Source: Chryseobacterium turcicum
GTDB taxonomy: Bacteria; Bacteroidota; Bacteroidia; Flavobacteriales; Weeksellaceae
NCBI RefSeq assembly: GCF_021010565.1
Contig: NZ_JAJNAY010000001.1
Span: forward strand, 496,001 to 560,000
Length of the DNA stretch: 64,000 nt
Direction of reading: 5' to 3'
Below, in pieces: positions 53,316 to 62,403 of this stretch (its first letter is position 1; every line of letters begins with the position of its first letter). The notes under the pieces were generated by a model, which was given only the letters and a program-made list of their open reading frames with translations, was not told where the DNA came from and made no database searches. Position numbers and translations under genes: made by a program.

Positions 53316-56300
53316 ATGAGAAAATTAATTTTATTTTTTCTTTTATTTTGTGCATTGATAGTCAATGCGCAATCTACATTGTCTAGGTTCAATGTTGTTG
53401 TTTCTGGAAATAACACATTAGCTTTTTCAGACTCAAGTACAGGAAATCCCACTACTTTTGCATGGGAATTTGTCGGTGGAAATCCCGCCACATCTACAAT
53501 CTCTAACCCTGTTGTGACGTATGCAACACCAGGGATTTACATTGCTAAGCTTACCGTGAGTAACGCTTCCGGAAGTTCTGTTTCTACAAGAACAGTAAAA
53601 ATCACTACAGGAAATATAATTGACCTTAGTACAGGGAGGAATGATGATGGAAGTATTATGGCTGAGGCTGGTGCAGCAGATGGCGACTGGACGTATACCG
53701 ATCCCAATGGAGTGATAAGTACGCCAATTACACGTCATGCTAATGTATCGGGTTGGGCTTCTGCGTCTACGGGTGGAGTAGCAGGAATTACAAGATGGAT
53801 TACGGGTAATAATGTGATTCCTGGTGATCATTATTATGCTAGTAAAGAATTTGAAATACCTGAAGGAGTAACGACAGCCGTATTAAATGTAAGAACCTTA
53901 TCATTTGTCCGAAGTTGGACTTATCTGGTCAAGAAAAACACTGACGGAACAGAAAGTGAGACTTTGATCACTAATACAGTTTGGCAGAGTGATGGTGCTA
54001 AAGGATGGCTAAACAGCAGGAATCCGGAAGTTATTAATTATCCTTTAACTGCGGGTAAATACTTTATTAAAGTCAAGGTATTTACCAACAATACGGGACA
54101 AAGACAAGCTACGGATACCAATGCTAATGTGAATTTTGGAAATGCTATTATAATATCTCCAATCGCAGAGTTTTCCGCCACACCGACTTCTGTATTTGTA
54201 GGGAATAATGTGCAATTTACAAATATGTCGCAGGGAACACTTTCTTCTTTGTTATGGAAATTTGAAGATGGAGCAAATGTATTAACTGCAACTAATAATA
54301 ATCCTACTGTTGTTTTTTCTACTGTAGGAAACCATTATGCAGAATTAAATGCAGATTACGGAAATAGCTTGCTTTCCTCATTAAGAATAAATAATTATAT
54401 TCAAACTACTCAAGTTGATGCTCCTATAGTTGCTGTTACGCAACCTTCATGTAGCCTTCCTTCGGGAGCAATTACAGTTACGTCACCTACTTCGGGAGTC
54501 ACCTATAGTTTTGATAATGGAGTCACTTTTCAATCATCTAATACACTTTCGGGATTGCCTTCTGGAACTTATTTAGTTCGAATAAAGAATAATGGAGGTG
54601 TTGTCTCTCAATCAACAAGTGCTGTGATTAACCCTGTGTTGAATGCTCCCGACAATCCTGTATTAAGTATTACTCATCCATCTTGTGTTGTAACTACGGG
54701 TACAATTACCGTTACCTCACCAAGTACAGGGGTTGAATATAGTTTTGATGGTGGAGTAAATTTTCAGACTTCTAATACTAAAACGGGTATTTCTACAGGA
54801 AGTTACACTATTGTAGTTCGAAACAGCGCAGGTTGTACATCATCCCTCAATGCTGTCATAAATACAACGGATTGTCGTGATTGGACGAAAGCTCCGAATA
54901 GCTATGTTTTTGATCCGTCACAAAATAATGATGGCTTATATATTCCTGTAAAAAAGGCATATGAAATGTGGAAGAAGGATGCGTTTTTAAGCACTTCAGT
55001 ACTTCCAAATGGAAATATTACCGCAGATGTGCTTTGGGAAGATAATCATGGTTTGATTAAATCAGATGTGAATTATGCTTTAGAGATTTTGGGCTCTGGC
55101 GAAAGTGCTAAGATAAAAGTGCCTGTAAACAAATCTAAAGAAGGGAATGCTGTTGTCGCTTTTAGAGTAAATGGGGAGATTTTTTGGTCTTGGCATGTTT
55201 GGGTTACCGATGATCCCACAAACGGATCTACTTATAAAAGCTATACCAATGTTAGAAGGGAAAAAAGTAACGGTACAATAGAGGTAATTCCCGATGTAGA
55301 GTGGGGATGGATGGATAGGAATCTTGGAGCAATCTCCAATTCTAATACTTCTGAAGATTGGAATAAAAGTGGCGGTCTTCTATATCAATGGGGAAGAAAA
55401 GATCCAATTCCAACTTTAGTTTATAAAGGAGATGACTTCTACGAAGTTTCAGGCTCTATCGGAAGGGTGCGTCATAGACAAGCAAAAAACTTTACAGGTG
55501 CTGTTAATTTCGATGATCTGAGACAGTTTGTGCCGGTTTCGAATGCTACAGTTGATAATAATATCAAGCTTTCGGTAAAAAATCCTTTAAGTCTTATTTA
55601 TGTTAATAAAGACGATAATTCGGGACCTGCGTATTATAATAATAATGCAAATCTTATGATCAACTGGTTTGGAAAAACTGCTACATTGCCAGATAGTAGA
55701 CTTACCGAACTCAATCTATGGTCAGACAATTCCAAAGGAAAAATTGTAACAAATTATAACTTTCACAGTGCTAATGCGCCTTATCGCAACAAATCATCGT
55801 TTGATCCATGTCCTAACGGATGGAGAATTCCTTCGATGTTGGTTTCAAATCTAGCCTCTGGTTCTTATGTTGATGATATTAGAATTGACTATTCTCCATT
55901 TGGAGTAAGAACTGATTTGGGAAAATCGATATTCGAATCTAGCGGTTATCATATCATTAAACCTAATGATAATAGCGTACCTGCATTTATGACCGGATTT
56001 AAATTGTATCCAAATATAGGATTTGATTTGTCTAATGCCGGAGGATTGAATATGGGAGTTTTTCCCGGAACCGGGGGAATAGCAATTAATGCTCATGGAG
56101 GGCAGTATTCAGATCAACATCATGTAGGTTTGTGGACGGCTACGATGGTGCGTCATTTTGATGTAACTCCCGCTGTAGGATCACGATTATTATACATGAT
56201 TCCGGATAAAGGTCAATCAGATATTCCGGATTCTGCAAATTCTACCATTAAAGGAAGATATTGGTATATGCCTACTAATACAGTAAAAACCTCAGATGCT

Positions 56301-58136
56301 AATGGTTGCAGATGTATAAAAGACCCTTTGTATGCTGTGAATAGTTATGATTTTCCTACCGAATATATAACTTCTAATTCTGAATATACTGTTGGATTAG
56401 ATAATCCAAACACTTATCAGGTTGTAAAAGATGCGGTGGCTTCTGTTGTTGAAATTCCAGTAAGTAAGGCATTTTCTGTTCAGAGTCAGTTGCTTAATAA
56501 TCCAGATGTTTTAAATGTTTCTAACTTTAATGCTTTAAAGGTTAATGTTCTATGGTCGACTAATGCAGATTTGATTAGTACGGTAAGTATTACCAATCCT
56601 TCGCCGGGTTCATTGGCTGATTTAGCAAACTCTAAAATTGTTGTTAATGTGAATCCTAACCAAAGTGGAAATGCCGTGGTTACTCTGCATAATGGAAGTA
56701 TTACAAATCCTGTTTATTGGTCATGGCACATTTGGGTGACAGATACCGCGATAGGATCTAATGTTTATGCCACCGAAACACCTAATGCCACGGCAACTAA
56801 TTACATAAATTATGTTCCAAAAGGAGATGTTTTAAAAACAGAATTTATGGATAGGAATTTAGGAGCCACCGATGCTTTTCCTACAGTTGTAAATCCTTTA
56901 GCGCCTACGGTTGAGGAGTATTCAAAAATTAAAGCTTCTGCAGGATTGCAGTATCAATGGGGAAGAAAAGACCCAATTCCTTCATTTCAATATGCCGACA
57001 GATCTTCGTATGATATATTTTTAGGAAATGCGAGTTTAACCGGAGCAATAGCATATACTACGCTTAATGCTACGACATACAATAATATGTCAGGGAGTTA
57101 TATTGTTCCTTACAATACCTATACAAATACTTCGAATGCGAATGTCTTAGCAGGTGATAAAGTGAGTGATAAAGTAGCGAAAGTGCTTTCTTACTCAGTA
57201 AAAAATCCTTTGGTTTATATGATTCCAAGTTCTTTTGCGCCACGTAACAATGCGATTCCTAATTATACAAATGGAACAGACTGGTTGTTGGATGAACCTA
57301 ATGTTGCTGCTGACCGATGGGGAAGAGGCGGTAAGAAATCACCTTTCGATCCTTGTCCTGAAGGATGGAGGGTTCCCGATCTTACCGGAGTTGCACTTAT
57401 TTCTAATAAGGATTTTGGGATATCTCCTTGGTATAAAAAAGATAAAAATGTCGCAACGAGTTATAATTTAGTGACTGATTATTTAGGAACACAAGTGAAG
57501 AATTCGGGTAATGCAAGTGTTGGTTTTGTTTTTAATAATTCAGAATACGCAGTAGGAAATTATCCTAATGCAGGGTCACGTGGTTTCAGAAGTGTAATGG
57601 CAAATCAAAGTCCTGTTGGTACTTACACGACGAATAATTTTCAGTATTCTGGGGTTTGGACAGCTGCTTTGGTTTCAAATTATCTTGGCAGACCAATCAA
57701 TATCCTATTTGATGCAGCTTCAGTCACTGATCGCTTCATTGCTTTCCATGATAACAATGATCCGTATTTTGGGATGAACTGTCGATGTGTAAAGGTTAAC
57801 TATAATCAAGACGGATTGGAAGAAGGGCCTATTCCTGCAATTCCTGTGACGCCAGGAGCTGTAATGAAAGCCTCCAATGTTTTCAGTAAATCTGAAATTT
57901 CAGAAAAAGTAAAAGAAAATAAAATTGTTCTTTTCCCAAATCCTGTGAAAGATGTTCTTTACATTAAGGCTACTGAAAACAAAGAGTATCACTATCAAAT
58001 TTATAACGCTTCAGGGCAACTGGTAAAATCTGGTAAATTTGAAAATACACAAACTAGTGTTTCTTCATTGGTTCAAGGTGTTTACTTGGTGAGAATTAAT
58101 AATTCTGAAGCTTTAGTTAAAATTATAAAGAATTAA
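53316..58136 (+). CDS. Giant T9SS-secreted protein with PKD, SprB-like and FISUMP-like domains
   Basis: The 1606-residue protein has a signal peptide (cut after VNAQ), a PKD domain (about 20-95), a beta-sandwich region (100-280), a second PKD-like domain (282-360) and two SprB-type repeats (372-440 and 450-520). Two copies of a FISUMP-like unit follow. Each has WSWHVWVTD or WSWHIWVTD, MDRNLGA, QWGRKDPIP, DPCP-GWR and CRC(I/V)K, at about 623-998 and 1134-1489. A type A T9SS tail (VLFPNPVKDVLYI) ends it. Probably a surface adhesin or matrix protein. From residue 521 on it is nearly duplicated in the next large gene. Confidence 0.88.
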   Translation: MRKLILFFLLFCALIVNAQSTLSRFNVVVSGNNTLAFSDSSTGNPTTFAWEFVGGNPATSTISNPVVTYATPGIYIAKLTVSNASGSSVSTRTVKITTGNIIDLSTGRNDDGSIMAEAGAADGDWTYTDPNGVISTPITRHANVSGWASASTGGVAGITRWITGNNVIPGDHYYASKEFEIPEGVTTAVLNVRTLSFVRSWTYLVKKNTDGTESETLITNTVWQSDGAKGWLNSRNPEVINYPLTAGKYFIKVKVFTNNTGQRQATDTNANVNFGNAIIISPIAEFSATPTSVFVGNNVQFTNMSQGTLSSLLWKFEDGANVLTATNNNPTVVFSTVGNHYAELNADYGNSLLSSLRINNYIQTTQVDAPIVAVTQPSCSLPSGAITVTSPTSGVTYSFDNGVTFQSSNTLSGLPSGTYLVRIKNNGGVVSQSTSAVINPVLNAPDNPVLSITHPSCVVTTGTITVTSPSTGVEYSFDGGVNFQTSNTKTGISTGSYTIVVRNSAGCTSSLNAVINTTDCRDWTKAPNSYVFDPSQNNDGLYIPVKKAYEMWKKDAFLSTSVLPNGNITADVLWEDNHGLIKSDVNYALEILGSGESAKIKVPVNKSKEGNAVVAFRVNGEIFWSWHVWVTDDPTNGSTYKSYTNVRREKSNGTIEVIPDVEWGWMDRNLGAISNSNTSEDWNKSGGLLYQWGRKDPIPTLVYKGDDFYEVSGSIGRVRHRQAKNFTGAVNFDDLRQFVPVSNATVDNNIKLSVKNPLSLIYVNKDDNSGPAYYNNNANLMINWFGKTATLPDSRLTELNLWSDNSKGKIVTNYNFHSANAPYRNKSSFDPCPNGWRIPSMLVSNLASGSYVDDIRIDYSPFGVRTDLGKSIFESSGYHIIKPNDNSVPAFMTGFKLYPNIGFDLSNAGGLNMGVFPGTGGIAINAHGGQYSDQHHVGLWTATMVRHFDVTPAVGSRLLYMIPDKGQSDIPDSANSTIKGRYWYMPTNTVKTSDANGCRCIKDPLYAVNSYDFPTEYITSNSEYTVGLDNPNTYQVVKDAVASVVEIPVSKAFSVQSQLLNNPDVLNVSNFNALKVNVLWSTNADLISTVSITNPSPGSLADLANSKIVVNVNPNQSGNAVVTLHNGSITNPVYWSWHIWVTDTAIGSNVYATETPNATATNYINYVPKGDVLKTEFMDRNLGATDAFPTVVNPLAPTVEEYSKIKASAGLQYQWGRKDPIPSFQYADRSSYDIFLGNASLTGAIAYTTLNATTYNNMSGSYIVPYNTYTNTSNANVLAGDKVSDKVAKVLSYSVKNPLVYMIPSSFAPRNNAIPNYTNGTDWLLDEPNVAADRWGRGGKKSPFDPCPEGWRVPDLTGVALISNKDFGISPWYKKDKNVATSYNLVTDYLGTQVKNSGNASVGFVFNNSEYAVGNYPNAGSRGFRSVMANQSPVGTYTTNNFQYSGVWTAALVSNYLGRPINILFDAASVTDRFIAFHDNNDPYFGMNCRCVKVNYNQDGLEEGPIPAIPVTPGAVMKASNVFSKSEISEKVKENKIVLFPNPVKDVLYIKATENKEYHYQIYNASGQLVKSGKFENTQTSVSSLVQGVYLVRINNSEALVKIIKN

Positions 58137-58154
58137 CGTTTTTGTGATTTTAAA

Positions 58155-58199
58155 TTTCATGATATTTTAAGCTTAATAAGCAAAATAAATATTACGAAA
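58155..58199 (+). ncRNA. 3' UTR hairpin 1, first copy
   Basis: TTTC...GAAA outer pairs (58155-58158 with 58196-58199), further A/T pairs with one mismatch and one G-U pair, and a GCTT-AAT-AAGC tip (58171-58181) form a hairpin 19 bases after the stop codon. The same hairpin with a different sequence is present in copy two. Confidence 0.6.
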
Positions 58200-58206
58200 A
58201 CTTTTT

Positions 58207-58308
58207 AAAAGAGAAATAGAATAGCTGTATAATACCGCAGATTTCATAATTTTAAGAGATTAAAATTTGAGTTTGCTGGATATTTGAAAGCTGTTTTGTT
58301 TCTCTTTT
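58207..58308 (+). ncRNA. 3' UTR structured RNA element 2, first copy
   Basis: The outer arms (58207-58226 and 58289-58308) pair over all 20 bases as RNA with three G-U pairs. Inside, AATTTTAA (58248-58255) pairs with TTAAAATT (58260-58267) around a GAGA tetraloop, and AATACCGCA partly pairs with the CTGGATATT side. A T-rich tract follows, so it may also terminate transcription. Confidence 0.65.
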
Positions 58309-58410
58309 TTTTATTTTTGATGGTGTCGTCAAGATTGACGGTGTATAGATTTTCTTATATCTATATTTTTTTATTGCGCTATTTTTATTAATTTTAAAAA
58401 TATTGTAAAT

Positions 58411-58503
58411 ATGAGATTCATCTCCAACTTTACAAAAGTATTTACTGTTTTAAGCTTTATTTTACTTAAAGGTATTTTCATTTCTCAATTTATTTTCACT
58501 TAA
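58411..58503 (+). CDS. Short signal-peptide-like reading frame (possible gene remnant)
   Basis: The frame encodes 30 residues (MRFISNFTKVFTVLSFILLK then GIFISQFIFT), resembling an export signal with the start of a mature domain missing. It could be the remains of a third T9SS gene, lost when the tandem copies formed, or a small translated peptide. There is no ribosome-binding evidence. Confidence 0.3.
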   Translation: MRFISNFTKVFTVLSFILLKGIFISQFIFT

Positions 58504-58532
58504 AGTTTGATTAATTATTAATGAAACTTAAC

Positions 58533-58573
58533 TCAGACTCATGTATTTATATGAGTCTGATATTGTATTTTTG
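58533..58573 (+). promoter_or_regulatory. Perfect inverted repeat beside a promoter-like element
   Basis: TCAGACTCAT (58533-58542) and ATGAGTCTGA (58551-58560) are exact complements with an 8-base spacer. They are followed six bases later by TATTTTTG (58566-58573), a TAnnTTTG match. The inverted repeat covers the -35 to -10 zone, so it could be an operator; a terminator is the alternative since a T-rich stretch follows. Confidence 0.5.
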
Positions 58574-58742
58574 TGCCCGAAATAAATGGAGCTAAGTTTT
58601 CATACATAAGTGAATATGTTTATTTATTGTGTAAAATAATTTGGTTATATTTTTTTATTTTATCAATATTTTAAATTTATGTTATGTTTTTGTGAATTTT
58701 ATTTTTAGATTGCATAGTCAAATCACATAATTAAATTACAAT

Positions 58743-61700
58743 ATGAATAGAAAATACTTTTACAGTATTGCAGTGGCTTTTTGTTTCTTTTCTGCTGATG
58801 CTCAGTATCTTTTAGAATCTAAAAAAACAGGTTCTGATCCTGAACTTATAGCATTGAATTTAAAAACAGACATTTTGGGTAATCGAATTTCGGATCAAAG
58901 TAACGGAATTGCCCAAATAATAGCTGCGAAAGATTGGATGAAGGCTCCGAATAGCTATATTTTTGAACCTTCACAAGAGAATGACGGAATCTATATTCCT
59001 GTAAAAAAGGCTTACGCCATGTGGGCTGGCTATGAATTTTTAGGCTATTCCAGTATTCCCAATGGTGTCATTACCGCTGATGTGCTTTGGGAAGATAATC
59101 ATGGTTTGATTAAATCAGATGTGAATTATGGATTAGAGATTTTGGGCTCAGGAGAAAGTGCTAAGATAAAAGTACCTGTAAACAAATCTAAAGAAGGGAA
59201 TGCTGTTGTCGCTTTTAGAGTAAATGGGGAGATTTTTTGGTCTTGGCATGTTTGGGTTACCGATGATCCCACAAACGGATCTACTTATAAAAGCTATACC
59301 AATGTTAGAAGAGAAAAAAGCGATGGTACACTAGAAGTTATTCCTGATGCAGAATGGAAATGGATGGACAGAAATTTGGGAGCCTTAAGCAATTCCCTAA
59401 CGGCAGATGATTGGAATAAAAACCAAGGTCTTCTATATCAATGGGGAAGAAAAGATCCTATTCCGTCTCTGGTTGACAGGGGTAATGACTTTTACGAAGT
59501 TTCTGGCTCTATTGGAAGAGTACGTCATAGGCAGGCGAAAAATTTCGATAACGCACAGAATTTTGATAACTTGAGACAGTTTGTTCCCGTTTCGAATGCT
59601 ACGGTTAATAATAATATCAAGCTTTCGGTAAAAAATCCTTTAAGTCTTATTTATGTTAATAAAGACGATAATTCGGGACCTGCATATTATAATAATAATG
59701 CAAATCTTATGATCAACTGGTTTGGAAAAACTGCTACATTACCAGATAGTAGACTTACCGAACTCAACCTATGGTCAGATAATTCCAAAGGAAAAATTGT
59801 AACAAACTATAACTTTCACAGTGCTAATGCGCCTTATCGCAACAAATCATCGTTTGATCCATGTCCTAACGGATGGAGAATTCCTTCGATGCTAGTTTCA
59901 AATCTAGCCTCTGGTTCTTATGTTGATGATATTAGAATTGACTATTCTCCATTTGGAGTAAGAACTGCTTTGGGGAAAAATTCTTTCGAATCTAATCGTT
60001 ATCATATCATTAAGCCAAACGATAATAATGTACCTGCATTTATGACCGGATTTAAATTGTATCCAAATATAGGATTTGATTTGTCTAATGCCGGAGGGTT
60101 TGATATGGGAGTTTTTCCTGGAACCGGAGGGATAGCAATTAATGCTCAGGGAGGGCAGTATACAGATCAACATCATGTAGGTTTGTGGACGGCTACGATG
60201 GTGCGTCATTTTGATGTTACGCCAGCTGTAGGATCTCGATTATTATACATGGTCCCCGATAAAGGTCAAACTGATATTCCAGATTCTGGGAACCCAACGA
60301 TTAAAGGAAGATATTGGTATACGCCAACAGCTTCGGTAAAAACCTCAGATGCTAATGGTTGCAGATGTATAAAAGACCCTTTGTATGCTGTGAATAGTTA
60401 TGATTTTCCTACCGAATATATAACTTCTAATTCTGAATATACTGTTGGATTAAATAATCCAAACACTTATCAGGTTGTAAAAGATGCGGTGGCTTCTGTT
60501 GTTGAAATTCCAGTAAGTAAGGCATTTTCTGTTCAGAGTCAGTTGCTTAACAATCCAGATGTTTTAAATGTTTCTAACTTTAATGCTTTAAAGGTTAATG
60601 TTCTATGGTCGACTAATGCAGATTTGATTAGTACGGTAAGTATTACCAATCCTTCGCCGGGTTCATTGGCTGATTTAGCAAACTCTAAAATTGTTGTTAA
60701 TGTGAATCCTAACCAAAGTGGAAATGCCGTGGTTACTCTGCATAATGGAAGTATTACAAATCCTGTTTATTGGTCATGGCACATTTGGGTGACAGATACC
60801 GCGATAGGATCTAATGTTTATGCCACCGAAACACCTAATGCCACGGCAACTAATTACATAAATTATGTTCCAAAAGGAGATGTTTTAAAAACAGAATTTA
60901 TGGATAGGAATTTAGGCGCCATCGATGCTTTTCCTACAGTTGCTAATCCTCAAGCTCCTACGGTTGAGGAGTATTCAAAAATTAAAGCTTCTGCAGGATT
61001 ACAGTATCAATGGGGAAGAAAAGATCCGATTCCTTCATTTCAATATGCTGACAGATCTTCGTATGATATATTTTTAGGAAATGCGAATTCAAGTGGAGCG
61101 ATAGCATATACTACGCTTAGTGCTACCTCATACAATAATATGTCAGGAAGTTATATTGTTCCTTACAATACCTATACAAATACTTCGAATGCAAATATTT
61201 TAGCAGGTGATAAAGTGAGTGATAAAGTAGCGAAAGTGCTTTCTTACTCAGTAAAAAATCCTTTGGTTTATATGATTCCAAGTTCTTTTGCGCCACGTAA
61301 CAATGCGATTCCTAATTATACAAATGGAACAGACTGGTTGTTGGATGAGCCTAATGTAGCCAATGACCGATGGGGGAGAGGCGGTAAGAAATCACCTTTC
61401 GATCCTTGTCCTGAAGGATGGAGGGTTCCCGATCTTACCGGTGTTGCCATTATTTCCAATAAAGACTTTGGGATGTCTCCGTGGTATAAAAAAGATGAAA
61501 ATGTAGCAACGAGTTATAATTTAGTGACTGATTATTTAGGAACACAAGTGAAGAATTCGGGTAATGCAAGTGTTGGTTTTGTTTTTAATAATTCAGAATA
61601 CGCAGTAGGGAATTATCCTAATGTAGGATCGCGTGGCGTAAGAAGTGTAATGGCAAATCAAAGTCCTGTTGGTACTTACACAACGAATAATTTTCAGTAT

Positions 61701-62189
61701 CCTGGGGTTTGGACGGGAGCTATGAATTCTAATTATCTTGGCAGACCAATTAATATCTTATTTGATGCAGCTTCAGTCACTGATCGTTTTATTGCTTTCC
61801 ATGATAATAATGATCCGTATTTTGGGATGAACTGTCGATGTGTAAAGGTGAACTATAATCAAAACGGATTGGAAGAAGGGCCTATTCCTGCAATTCCTGT
61901 AACTCCAGGAGCTGTAATGAAAGCCTCCAATGTTTTCAGTAAATCTGAAATTTCAGAAAAAGTAAAAGAAAATAAAATTATTCTTTTCCCAAATCCTGTG
62001 AAAGATGTTCTTTATATTAAGGCTACTGAAAACAAAGACTATCACTATCAAATTTATAACGCTTCAGGGCAACTGGTAAAATCTGGGAAATTTGAAAATA
62101 CACAAACCAGTGTTTCTTCATTGGTTCAAGGTGTTTACTTAGTGAGAATTAACAATTCTGAAGCTTTAGTTAAAATTATAAAAAGGTAA
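58743..62189 (+). CDS. T9SS-secreted protein with two FISUMP-like units (paralogue of 53316-58136)
   Basis: The 1148-residue protein has a signal peptide (cut near SADAQ), about 40 residues of linker, then the same region as residues 521-1606 of the first protein, starting KDWMKAPNSYIF. The two FISUMP-like units, MDRNLGA, QWGRKDPIP and CRC(I/V)K motifs and the T9SS tail are retained, with the PKD and SprB-like part absent. It is predicted to be a cell-surface protein. The two paralogues are likely to be co-regulated only partly, since each has its own leader. Confidence 0.88.
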   Translation: MNRKYFYSIAVAFCFFSADAQYLLESKKTGSDPELIALNLKTDILGNRISDQSNGIAQIIAAKDWMKAPNSYIFEPSQENDGIYIPVKKAYAMWAGYEFLGYSSIPNGVITADVLWEDNHGLIKSDVNYGLEILGSGESAKIKVPVNKSKEGNAVVAFRVNGEIFWSWHVWVTDDPTNGSTYKSYTNVRREKSDGTLEVIPDAEWKWMDRNLGALSNSLTADDWNKNQGLLYQWGRKDPIPSLVDRGNDFYEVSGSIGRVRHRQAKNFDNAQNFDNLRQFVPVSNATVNNNIKLSVKNPLSLIYVNKDDNSGPAYYNNNANLMINWFGKTATLPDSRLTELNLWSDNSKGKIVTNYNFHSANAPYRNKSSFDPCPNGWRIPSMLVSNLASGSYVDDIRIDYSPFGVRTALGKNSFESNRYHIIKPNDNNVPAFMTGFKLYPNIGFDLSNAGGFDMGVFPGTGGIAINAQGGQYTDQHHVGLWTATMVRHFDVTPAVGSRLLYMVPDKGQTDIPDSGNPTIKGRYWYTPTASVKTSDANGCRCIKDPLYAVNSYDFPTEYITSNSEYTVGLNNPNTYQVVKDAVASVVEIPVSKAFSVQSQLLNNPDVLNVSNFNALKVNVLWSTNADLISTVSITNPSPGSLADLANSKIVVNVNPNQSGNAVVTLHNGSITNPVYWSWHIWVTDTAIGSNVYATETPNATATNYINYVPKGDVLKTEFMDRNLGAIDAFPTVANPQAPTVEEYSKIKASAGLQYQWGRKDPIPSFQYADRSSYDIFLGNANSSGAIAYTTLSATSYNNMSGSYIVPYNTYTNTSNANILAGDKVSDKVAKVLSYSVKNPLVYMIPSSFAPRNNAIPNYTNGTDWLLDEPNVANDRWGRGGKKSPFDPCPEGWRVPDLTGVAIISNKDFGMSPWYKKDENVATSYNLVTDYLGTQVKNSGNASVGFVFNNSEYAVGNYPNVGSRGVRSVMANQSPVGTYTTNNFQYPGVWTGAMNSNYLGRPINILFDAASVTDRFIAFHDNNDPYFGMNCRCVKVNYNQNGLEEGPIPAIPVTPGAVMKASNVFSKSEISEKVKENKIILFPNPVKDVLYIKATENKDYHYQIYNASGQLVKSGKFENTQTSVSSLVQGVYLVRINNSEALVKIIKR

Positions 62190-62220
62190 TTTAACTTACT
62201 TTTTGTGAATATAAATTTCA

Positions 62221-62267
62221 TTTTCGTGATGTTTTATGCTTTGTAGGCAAATAAAATATCACGAAAA
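62221..62267 (+). ncRNA. 3' UTR hairpin 1, second copy
   Basis: TTTTCGTGATGTTTTAT (62221-62237) pairs over 17 bases with ATAAAATATCACGAAAA (62251-62267), with one G-U pair, plus two more pairs at the tip (GC/GC). The sequence differs from copy one at several pairs while the shape is kept. Confidence 0.65.
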
Positions 62268-62271
62268 TTTT

Positions 62272-62373
62272 AAAAGAGAAATAGAATAGCTGTAGAATAC
62301 CGCAAATTTCATAATTTTGAGAGATTAAAATTTGAGTTTACTGGTTATTGGAAAGCTGTTTTGTTTCTCTTTT
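62272..62373 (+). ncRNA. 3' UTR structured RNA element 2, second copy
   Basis: The outer arms (62272-62291 and 62354-62373) are identical to copy one. The inner stem has AATTTTGA (62313-62320) facing TTAAAATT (62325-62332): an A-to-G change gives a G-U pair, so the stem and the GAGA loop are kept. Confidence 0.65.
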
Positions 62374-62403
62374 TATTTTTGGTAAATTCACAAACACACA
62401 AGA

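Larger units (their letters stand above)
54879..58320 (+). repeat. First copy of a 3.4-kb tandem duplication
   Basis: From GATTGG at 54879 to the T-rich end near 58320 the sequence is repeated at 58932-62387, including the two FISUMP-like units, the sorting tail and the 3' hairpins. Some blocks of several hundred bases (for example 56341-56870 versus the second copy) differ by only a few bases; others have many silent changes. Confidence 0.9.
58932..62387 (+). repeat. Second copy of the 3.4-kb tandem duplication
   Basis: This copy corresponds to 54879-58320. The identity is patchy: stretches identical over hundreds of bases alternate with stretches carrying many silent and a few missense changes, as expected if gene conversion has acted. 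Confidence 0.9.

Noticed and set aside
53433..53831. A 132-codon minus-strand frame rich in Arg, Ser and Cys
   Set aside because: It is antisense to the first T9SS gene and its odd composition reflects the coding strand, not a protein.
62272..62373. 3' element as a plain intrinsic terminator
   Set aside because: Not rejected as a possible role, but the inner tetraloop stem and large internal region are unlike an ordinary hairpin and T tract, so it is listed as structured RNA.
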